Positions 22,608-28,791 of a stretch of 28,791 nt of DNA are shown piece after piece. Origin of the DNA: Deltaproteobacteria bacterium (GTDB lineage: Bacteria; Desulfobacterota; Syntrophia; Syntrophales; UBA5619). Below the pieces are notes generated by a model that did no database searches, was not told the DNA's origin, and worked only from the letters and a program-made list of their open reading frames with translations. Positions within the stretch are counted from its first letter, which is position 1, and every line of letters begins with the position of its first letter. Both the position numbers and the translations under genes were made by a program. The stretch is from assembly GCA_026388345.1 (NCBI GenBank), contig JAPLJY010000082.1, forward strand, positions 1 to 28,791. The letters are read 5' to 3'.

Positions 22608-24947
22608 ATGATCGAATTGCGGAAGAACCGAGGCATCCTGCTTATAAACGGCAAAGAGACGATCGATTACGCAGACGGGCTGACCCCGGCGGATGTGCGG
22701 AAGATCGTCCCATCCTTCCAGGGCACTGAAAAGATGCTCCGGAAGGAGGAGTCGCGGAAGGCCACGATGGCCTACGGCATCCTTGCCGCGCATCAGCAGG
22801 GACCGGAGGGCGACGGGCTGAGGATCCGCTTCGACGCGCTCGCATCCCACGACATCACTTATGTCGGCATTGTCCAGACGGCGCGGGCCGCCGGACTGAA
22901 GAGCTTTCCCGTTCCCTATGCGCTGACCAACTGCCACAACAGCCTCTGCGCGGTCGGGGGCACCATCAACGAGGACGATCACCTCTTCGGCCTCTCCGCG
23001 GCGCAGAAATACGGCGGGATCTATGTCCCTGCCCACCAGGCCGTCATCCATCAGTACGTGCGGGAACGAATGGCGGGCTGCGGGAAGATGATCCTGGGCT
23101 CGGACAGCCACACCCGCTACGGCGCGCTGGGAACCATGGGGATCGGCGAGGGGGGGCCGGAGCTGGTGAAGCAGGTTCTGGGCCGGACCTACGACACGGC
23201 CCGGCCGGAGGTGGTCGCCGTCTTCCTGGAAGGGGAGCCCTGCTACGGCGTGGGACCGCAGGATGTGGCGCTTGCGATCATCCGGGCCGTCTTCAAAAAC
23301 GGCTTTGTGCAGAACAAGGTCATGGAGTTTGTCGGTCCGGGGATCGGAAACCTTTCCGTCGATTTCCGCAACGGCATCGACGTGATGACCACGGAGACGA
23401 CCTGTCTTTCCTCGATCTGGCGCACCGATGAAAAGGTGGCGGATTTCTACCGGACCCATGGCCGGACGGAGGAGTACCGGAGGCTCGAACCGGGAAACGT
23501 GGCCTATTACGACGCGCTGATCCGGGTGGACCTCTCCCGGATCGGGTCGATGATCGCGCTGCCCTTTCACCCGAGCAACGCCTTCACCATCCGTGAACTG
23601 ATGGCGGACCTGACGGACATCCTCCGCGAAACGGAACGGGAGGCTGCAAAGCAATTGGACTGCCCCGGCCTGGAATACCGGCTTACGGACAAGGTTGTCG
23701 CCGGCAGGCTGAAGGTGGATCAGGGGGTCATCGCCGGCTGCGCCGGGGGGACGTTCGAAAACATCGTTTACGCCGCCAAGCTTCTGAAGGGCCATTCGAT
23801 CGGCCGCGGGGAATTCTCCCTGAGCTTTTATCCCGCAAGCCAGCCGATCCTGATCGAGCTTGCGCATAAGGGACTGCTGGAGAGTCTTCTTGCGAGCGGA
23901 GCGACCATGCGGACGGCCTTTTGCGGCCCCTGCTTCGGCGCGGGGGACGTCCCGCCCAACCAGGGCTTAAGTATCCGGCACACAACTCGCAACTTCCCGA
24001 GCCGCGAAGGGTCCCGGCCGCAGGACGGCCAGAGCGCCTCCGTGGCGCTGATGGACGCCCGCTCCATTGCGGCAACCGCGCTGAACGGAGGTATTCTGAC
24101 CGCGGCGGATGAAATCCCTTTTTATCCCCGCCGCGTGCGATACCATTTTGCCGCGGACGTTTACGAAAACCGGGTCTATCAGGGATACGGCAAGCCCCGG
24201 CCCGAGGTCCCCCTGCGCTTCGGGCCGAACATCGTGGACTGGCCCGCCATGTCCGCCCTGCCGGACCATCTCTGCCTGCTTGTCGCATCCTTGATCACCG
24301 ATCCGGTGACCACGACGGACGAACTGATCCCGTCGGGGGAGACCTCCTCCTACCGCTCCAACCCGCTGAAGCTGGCCTCCTTTACCCTTTCCCGGAAGGA
24401 CCCGCAGTACGTCAGGCGCGCCGGCGAAACGAAGGCCCTGGAGGAAAGGAGGCTTGCCTTCCTGAAAGGCGGCAAGGCGGACAATGATCTGTGGGAGGCC
24501 GTGAAACCCTGGGTGGATGCATTCGCCCCCGGCACAACGGTCGAGGAGTTCCTCCGGACGACCGGATTCGGCAGCCTCATCTTTGCGCGGAAGCCGGGGG
24601 ACGGGTCGGCGCGGGAGCAGGCGGCCTCCTGTCAGAAGGTACTCGGGGGATGGGTGAACATCGCCAACGATTACGCCACCAAGCGGTACCGGAGCAATCT
24701 GATCAACTGGGGGATGCTGCCGTTCACCACGGCGGAGAAGGGCGAGGAGAAGCTCACGGTCGGGGATTGGGTGTTTCTACCCTCCGTCCGGGAGGCGATC
24801 CGGGACGGGGCCGAGACCCTCGAAGCCCTGATCCGCAAAGGGGACGGCCGGATCATCCCGCTTAGCCTGCAACTGAAGAACCTCTCCCCGGCGGAACGGG
24901 AGATCCTGCTCGCCGGCAGCCTGATCAATTTCTACGCGCTGGATTAG
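22608..24947 (+). CDS. Aconitase-family hydratase (YbhJ-like)
   Basis: 779 residues. The aconitase signature GSDSHTRYGALG (165-176) and three cluster cysteines are present: C378 in IAGCAGGT and C439/C442 in CGPCFG, so a 4Fe-4S cluster is expected. The C-terminal swivel domain follows, with GWVNIANDYATKRYRSNLINWGMLPF near 700 (given here in two parts: GWVNIANDY, ATKRYRSNLINWGMLPF). The N-terminus and overall length resemble E. coli YbhJ, a hydratase of unknown substrate, rather than AcnA/AcnB or the two-subunit isopropylmalate enzyme. It would hydrate/dehydrate a hydroxy-polycarboxylic acid in the cytoplasm. ATG 22608 is chosen from family alignment and the promoter; only a weak GAGA ribosome site is visible. 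Stands alone behind its own promoter. Confidence 0.87.
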   Translation: MIELRKNRGILLINGKETIDYADGLTPADVRKIVPSFQGTEKMLRKEESRKATMAYGILAAHQQGPEGDGLRIRFDALASHDITYVGIVQTARAAGLKSFPVPYALTNCHNSLCAVGGTINEDDHLFGLSAAQKYGGIYVPAHQAVIHQYVRERMAGCGKMILGSDSHTRYGALGTMGIGEGGPELVKQVLGRTYDTARPEVVAVFLEGEPCYGVGPQDVALAIIRAVFKNGFVQNKVMEFVGPGIGNLSVDFRNGIDVMTTETTCLSSIWRTDEKVADFYRTHGRTEEYRRLEPGNVAYYDALIRVDLSRIGSMIALPFHPSNAFTIRELMADLTDILRETEREAAKQLDCPGLEYRLTDKVVAGRLKVDQGVIAGCAGGTFENIVYAAKLLKGHSIGRGEFSLSFYPASQPILIELAHKGLLESLLASGATMRTAFCGPCFGAGDVPPNQGLSIRHTTRNFPSREGSRPQDGQSASVALMDARSIAATALNGGILTAADEIPFYPRRVRYHFAADVYENRVYQGYGKPRPEVPLRFGPNIVDWPAMSALPDHLCLLVASLITDPVTTTDELIPSGETSSYRSNPLKLASFTLSRKDPQYVRRAGETKALEERRLAFLKGGKADNDLWEAVKPWVDAFAPGTTVEEFLRTTGFGSLIFARKPGDGSAREQAASCQKVLGGWVNIANDYATKRYRSNLINWGMLPFTTAEKGEEKLTVGDWVFLPSVREAIRDGAETLEALIRKGDGRIIPLSLQLKNLSPAEREILLAGSLINFYALD

Positions 24948-24963
24948 GAACGGGTGCTCCTGT

Positions 24964-25047
24964 AAAAAGTCGCCGGGTTCAGCGCAGGAACGATCCATTT
25001 GTAACGCACGAGATCGCAGGCTCGCAATAACCATAAATGGACTTTTT
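24964..25047. repeat. Imperfect nested inverted repeat downstream of the aconitase-family gene
   Basis: AAAAAGT (24964-24970) pairs with ACTTTTT (25041-25047), and CCATTT (24995-25000) pairs with the adjoining AAATGG (25035-25040). GTTCAGCGC at 24977-24985 recurs as GTTGAGCGC at 25055-25063. It lies between convergent genes and may aid termination or be a dispersed repeat. Confidence 0.4.
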
Positions 25048-25110
25048 GCATGGGGTTGAGCGCCGGAATGATCGCCTTGGCGAGGGGGATCGCCCCGGTC
25101 ATGCCCGCCG

Positions 25111-25557
25111 TCAATCCAAATCCGCCGCTTCGCCGCAACTCCGGCAGCGCTTCGCCCCCCGGAAGAGGGCGTTTCCGCAACGGGGACAATGATAGCGCTT
25201 CTCCTCCGCCTCCATCCAGCGATCGGTTCCCAGTTCCCGCCAGGCGGGAATGGAGCGGAGGATGACCCGTTTGCCGACGGGGAGGGGGAAGGCGTCGATG
25301 TGCGCGCAGGGGAAATCGGCGCACTGGTGGCAGCCCGCGATCCCCTTTCCGGCGGTGCAGGCCTTGATCGGGCAGACGCGGCAGTAGAGAAAGACGTCGT
25401 CCGAAAGACAGCCCTTGCAATGGAGATCGTCAATGCCGACGCCGTAGAGGCCGGTCAGGCGCTCCTTGAACTTGAGGTTGTCGTCCCGGTGGGCGATGTA
25501 GATCGCGCACACCCCGCAGTACAGACCGCATGGCGCGGCCAGTTGTCCCGTCTCCAT
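25111..25557 (-). CDS. Cysteine-rich DUF3795-like protein with C-terminal zinc ribbon
   Basis: 148 residues from ATG 25557, with GGAGG upstream. The N-terminal APCGLYCGVC motif (C10, C14, C17) and the later pairs C47/C50, C59/C62, C67, C76/C79 and C84 match DUF3795-type proteins common in anaerobes; the function is not known. The end carries a zinc-ribbon-like CPRCGN...CRSCGE (C124, C127, C138, C141), not always present in the family. Many metal or Fe-S ligands suggest a redox or metal role in the cytoplasm. Divergent from the AEC permease. Confidence 0.75.
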   Translation of the reverse strand: METGQLAAPCGLYCGVCAIYIAHRDDNLKFKERLTGLYGVGIDDLHCKGCLSDDVFLYCRVCPIKACTAGKGIAGCHQCADFPCAHIDAFPLPVGKRVILRSIPAWRELGTDRWMEAEEKRYHCPRCGNALFRGAKRCRSCGEAADLD

Positions 25558-25673
25558 GATCCCTCCTTCAAAGTCGCCAGGCCGGCGCACAAAAGCAGCA
25601 CCAGGGGAAAGGTATAATTTTTTTGACAAGAGCCTGCTTTTTCGTTGGGAAAGTATAGGGAGAAGGAAGATGC

Positions 25674-26639
25674 GTGTCAAGAAAAAGTGGCCACAAAGCG
25701 GAAGATTTGCGCTTGCAGTCCGCCATCGAAAACCGTATGCTCGCCGTCATGGCCGAAGCCCTGCAAAATGTCTTCGCGATGTTCCTGATTATGGCGGCGT
25801 CCTACGTCTTCATGAAGAAGTCGCCCTACCCGGTAGCGGTGGTCAACAACCTTGTCTTTAACTTCTTTATGCCCGTCACCATCTTCTACTCCTTCACCCG
25901 CATGCAAAAGCTCCCCGCCGGAGAGATGCTGGTCATGGCGGCTGCCGGATTTGCCTCGATCTATGTCATGTACCTTTTTTCCGCATGCGTCGCCCGGGTG
26001 TGCGGTATCCGGGATCAGTTCCGGAAGACCTTCATTTTAGGAGCGATTTACGGAAACAATGGCTTCCTGGGGTTTCCCATCTGCTATGCCTTTCTGGGCG
26101 AGCGGGGGATGGTTCTGGCCATGTTCTTCACCCTCGGCGGTTACTTATTCCTGTATGGGATTGGGACGTACATCATGACCGGCCGCGTGAAGCCGGCCGC
26201 CCTTTTCAAAGACCCCCTGATCTTGGCCATGGGAGCGGGTTGCCTGTGCATCGCGCTCGACTTCTCCGTCCCCTCCCTTCTGTCCCATACCTTCTCCCTG
26301 ATGAACACGGCTACCTTTCCCCTTTCGATGCTGGTGGTGGGCGGCGGATTGAAATTGCGGTTTTTCATTGATTCGAAAAGGATGCTGTACACCGTGTGCG
26401 CCTCGGTCATCAAACTGGCCATCGTGCCGCTTGCGGCCTGGGGCGGCGGCCTGGCGCTGGGCCTCTCCGGCGATCAGCTTGCGATCTGCGTGCTGCAGTC
26501 GGCGATGCCCACCGCCGTCCTGGTTACCGTCTTTTCGGTGAAATACGATGCCGATCCCGTCTTCAGCAACGCGATTGTCTCCCTCACGACGCTGGTCTGC
26601 ATGGGGACGATCCCGGCGTTGTTCTTACTGCTGAAGTAA
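25674..26639 (+). CDS. AEC-family (auxin efflux carrier-like) permease
   Basis: 321 residues from GTG 25674, which has AGAAGGA upstream; ATG 25737 or 25749 are alternatives giving a start closer to the first helix. Eight to ten membrane helices in two halves, with a polar GNNGFLGFP motif in helix four and the C-terminal AMPTAVLVTVFSVKY, both typical of AEC carriers for organic anions such as malate or malonate. The substrate is unknown. It replaces most of a patatin gene whose beginning survives downstream on the other strand. Confidence 0.8.
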   Translation: MSRKSGHKAEDLRLQSAIENRMLAVMAEALQNVFAMFLIMAASYVFMKKSPYPVAVVNNLVFNFFMPVTIFYSFTRMQKLPAGEMLVMAAAGFASIYVMYLFSACVARVCGIRDQFRKTFILGAIYGNNGFLGFPICYAFLGERGMVLAMFFTLGGYLFLYGIGTYIMTGRVKPAALFKDPLILAMGAGCLCIALDFSVPSLLSHTFSLMNTATFPLSMLVVGGGLKLRFFIDSKRMLYTVCASVIKLAIVPLAAWGGGLALGLSGDQLAICVLQSAMPTAVLVTVFSVKYDADPVFSNAIVSLTTLVCMGTIPALFLLLK

Positions 26640-26764
26640 GGGTGGATCCAGTCAAACGGGTTGAATTGCGCCTCCGGAAAGCCGTCCAAAAGCCCCGTCG
26701 AGAACACACCGCACAGTGCGCCCCCTTCGACGACCAGTGCCGTATGGATCAATTGATCTTTCAA
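26640..26764 (-). pseudogene. 5' remnant of a patatin-like phospholipase gene
   Basis: Starting with TTG 26764 (GGGAG just upstream), the minus strand reads KDQLIHTALVVEGGALCGV, then FSTGLLDGFPEAQFNPFDW: the beginning of a patatin-like protein, including the oxyanion-loop region, where the conserved Arg/Lys is replaced by Cys. Similarity ends near 26640, exactly where the convergent AEC gene stops; the serine-lipase motif and everything after it are gone. Confidence 0.6.
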
Positions 26765-26834
26765 CTCCCCACTCCCGATATTATTTCATCATGAGGAGGA
26801 TGCCATGAACGGGGCCGGCCGGACCGGCGGGACT

Positions 26835-27860
26835 CTAAGCGGGTGAAGCGAACCGGGCCGCGATCCGGAGCGCATCCAACATGCTCTCCGGGTTCGCCCG
26901 GCCCTCGCCGGCCTTGCCGAAGGCCGTCCCGTGATCCACGGAAACCCGGATGATGGGCAGCCCGCAGGTGATGTTGACGCCGGAGACGCTTCCCCATGTG
27001 TTGGTTGTGGCATCGTACTGAAAACCGATGATCTTGGTGGCGATATGTCCCTGGTCGTGGTACATGACCACCACCAGGTCGTATTGGCCCCCCTGCATTT
27101 TGGAAAAGACCGTGTCGGGGGGAATGGGACCCTCGACGTTGAGCCCCTCCGCCCGGGCCTGCCGGACGGCCGGTTCGATCTCTTCGATCTCCTCGCGGCC
27201 CATGAGGCCGGCCTCACCCGCGTGGGCGTTGAGTCCCGCGACGGCGATCCGCGGATTTTCCACCCCCAACTTCCGCACGGCGTCGTATCCCAGCCGGATG
27301 ACCCGGCAGACGCGGTCCTTCTTCACCCGGTTGCAGGCCTCGCGCATCGACACATGGGTGGAGACATGGATCACCCGGAACCGGTCGTGGACCAGCATCA
27401 TCGCATAGTCCTTCGTATGGGTGAAATCGGCGTAGATCTCCGTGTGTCCGGCATAATGGAAACCGGCCAGGTTGATGGCCTCCTTGCTGATGGGGCCGGT
27501 CACGGTGGCGTCGATCTCGCCGGCCAGGGCCAGATCGATCACCTTCTTCACGTATTCAAAGGAGGCGCGGCCCGTTTCGGCGGCGGCGACCTTGTGGCGG
27601 ATGGCGGCCGGCTCGATGTTCTTCAGATCCAGCACGTCCAGCACACCGCACCGGAAGAGCCCCTCCCCGGGGGCGGCCACAGGGCGGACCTCCAGATCCA
27701 GCCCGGAAAACCGGACGGCCTCCCGCATCATCTGGGCCTCCGCGACGACCAGTGGTCTGCACAGCTCATAGATTTCCGGCAGCGCCAGGGCCTTCGCCGT
27801 AATCTCCGGGCCGATCCCGGCCGGATCGCCGACACTGATTCCGATCAATGGCTTTTTCAA
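26835..27860 (-). CDS. pdxA: PdxA-family dehydrogenase (4-hydroxythreonine-4-phosphate dehydrogenase)
   Basis: 341 residues. GISVGDPAGIGPEI begins the fold; VTGPISKEAI, GHTEIYA, the metal-binding LNAHAGE and MYHDQGHI, and the ending CGLPIIRVSVDHGTAFG are all present. In vitamin B6 synthesis PdxA oxidises 4-phosphohydroxy-L-threonine with NAD; paralogues called PdxA2 act on phosphorylated threonate or erythronate. The start is TTG 27860, with AGGAGG 7-8 nt upstream, so expression may be modest. It lies 57 bp downstream of a Tdh-like dehydrogenase in one probable operon, which leaves both readings open: B6 synthesis or catabolism of a sugar acid. Confidence 0.9.
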   Translation of the reverse strand: MKKPLIGISVGDPAGIGPEITAKALALPEIYELCRPLVVAEAQMMREAVRFSGLDLEVRPVAAPGEGLFRCGVLDVLDLKNIEPAAIRHKVAAAETGRASFEYVKKVIDLALAGEIDATVTGPISKEAINLAGFHYAGHTEIYADFTHTKDYAMMLVHDRFRVIHVSTHVSMREACNRVKKDRVCRVIRLGYDAVRKLGVENPRIAVAGLNAHAGEAGLMGREEIEEIEPAVRQARAEGLNVEGPIPPDTVFSKMQGGQYDLVVVMYHDQGHIATKIIGFQYDATTNTWGSVSGVNITCGLPIIRVSVDHGTAFGKAGEGRANPESMLDALRIAARFASPA

Positions 27861-27917
27861 AACGACTCCTCCTGAAAATGGAATAAAATAGTGCCCGCCG
27901 GCTCTTTACGCCTGTGT

Positions 27918-28791
27918 TTATATCGTGAACAGGATCTTTCCGGCGGCGGCCGATTCCGCCAGCGCAAAGGCCTGATCGTAATCCGCCAGATCGAACCGGT
28001 GCGTGATGACCGGGGAGATATCCATCCTCCCCGTCAGCAGCATGCTCTGGGCCGTCCACCAGGTGTCCCACATGATCCTTCCCGTGACCCCATAGACCGT
28101 CGCTTCCTTATAAATGACGTTGTTCACCAGGTCGATCTCCACGGGTCCGGAGTACAATCCCACAAGGACCATCTCGCCGCCCCGGCGCAGGGTTTTGGCG
28201 GCCTCGTTCACGACCCCCCGGTTGCCCGTCAACTCCACCACGATGTCCATCCCCGCGCCATGGGTGATTCGATCCACCTCGTTCGGGACATTCACTTCCC
28301 TGGGGTTGAGCGCGATATCGGCCCCCATCTTCCTTGCCATGGCGAGCCTTTCGCCGGAGACATCGACCCCGATCACCACCTCCGCCCCGCTGAAGCGCGC
28401 GACCATCTGGGCATAGATCCCGATGGGGCCGCAGCCGAAAACGATTACCTTCTTCCCCGCCGGTTTCGTCTTGGACAGCGCATGGACCCCGATGCCGAAG
28501 GGCTCCAGCGTGGCGCCGATCTCGGAGGAGATCGCGGGATCCAGTTTCCAGGCGCAGACCGCGGGCAAAACGGAATATTCGGCAAAGGCGCCGTCCAGGT
28601 GAACGCCCAGGATCTGCATATCGCGGCAGATGTGCTGGAGGCCGGTCGTACACTGGAAACAGCGGCCGCAGGGGACGTGCGTCTCCGCCGCCACCCGGTC
28701 CCCCGGCCGGAACTGCTTCACCCGCCGGCCCACCTCCACCACTTCGGCGGCGTATTCGTGACCGAACAGCAGGGGGAGCCGGATTCGCGAA
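27918..28791 (-). CDS. Zinc-dependent dehydrogenase, threonine 3-dehydrogenase-like (N-terminus outside window)
   Basis: The gene enters from the right edge; 290 residues are visible. GHEYAAEVVEVG and the GDRVAAETHVPCGRCFQC segment show the catalytic and structural zinc parts of the MDR family (the four structural Cys spread over CGRCFQC and HIC). The Rossmann motif GCGPIGIYAQ follows. GAFAEYSVLPAVCAWKLD, and the ending with MWDTWW and SPVITHRFDL, are closest to L-threonine 3-dehydrogenase; a polyol dehydrogenase is possible. Next to pdxA, it could feed or drain a threonine-like or sugar-acid pathway. Confidence 0.82.
   Translation of the reverse strand, partial: SRIRLPLLFGHEYAAEVVEVGRRVKQFRPGDRVAAETHVPCGRCFQCTTGLQHICRDMQILGVHLDGAFAEYSVLPAVCAWKLDPAISSEIGATLEPFGIGVHALSKTKPAGKKVIVFGCGPIGIYAQMVARFSGAEVVIGVDVSGERLAMARKMGADIALNPREVNVPNEVDRITHGAGMDIVVELTGNRGVVNEAAKTLRRGGEMVLVGLYSGPVEIDLVNNVIYKEATVYGVTGRIMWDTWWTAQSMLLTGRMDISPVITHRFDLADYDQAFALAESAAAGKILFTI

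Overview
The window is GC-rich (roughly 60-65 % by eye) and densely packed on both strands. The gene set suggests an anaerobic Desulfobacterota/Deltaproteobacteria lineage, perhaps near Syntrophales: a PocR/multi-PAS hybrid kinase, an apparent selenocysteine gene, SCP2 and aconitase-family proteins, and a 125-bp repeat I remember from Deltaproteobacteria. This placement is inference; there is no rRNA or other marker gene.

Layout. 1-3114 (+): the end of carB, purF and an MFS transporter. 3115-3426: a convergent gap with a dispersed repeat and large hairpins. 3427-6890: a PocR-PAS hybrid histidine kinase (-) diverging from an IHF/HU gene (+), with a 14-bp perfect inverted repeat between their promoters. 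6964-7587 (+): a DsbA/FrnE-like oxidoreductase whose CPWC motif is encoded as UGA-Pro-Trp-Cys, followed by a bacterial-SECIS-like hairpin. This selenoprotein candidate is the main find. 7571-9491 (-): a PLD-family protein and two decayed genes that look like the TIGR03546/TIGR03545 pair. 9827-14120 (+): an orphan molybdate-type binding protein, an aldo/keto reductase with a C-terminal beta-domain, an SCP2 protein and an M24 peptidase-like protein.

14273-16232: a Phd/VapC-type toxin-antitoxin pair followed by an AT-rich insert with two small membrane proteins. 16233-20027 (+): a DEAD/DEAH helicase with a C-terminal Cys cluster and a DEDD exonuclease, matching the MrfA-MrfB (YprA-YprB) repair pair. 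20172-21101 (+): a secreted metallophosphoesterase. 21205-22352: a HigB/HigA pair, gene remnants (one resembling the N-terminus of an Eco57I-type restriction-modification protein) and an orphan XRE antitoxin. 22608-24947 (+): an aconitase-family hydratase. 25111-26764: a DUF3795-like Cys-rich protein, an AEC-family permease and a patatin remnant. 26835-28791 (-): a Tdh-like dehydrogenase (cut by the window edge) followed by PdxA.

Housekeeping genes (carB-purF, ihf, pdxA, mrfAB) alternate with accessory stretches carrying toxin-antitoxin modules and decaying genes. Many genes have clear AGGAGG ribosome-binding sites, and several sigma70-type promoters with 17-nt spacers are visible. I saw no tRNA, rRNA, CRISPR array or transposase.
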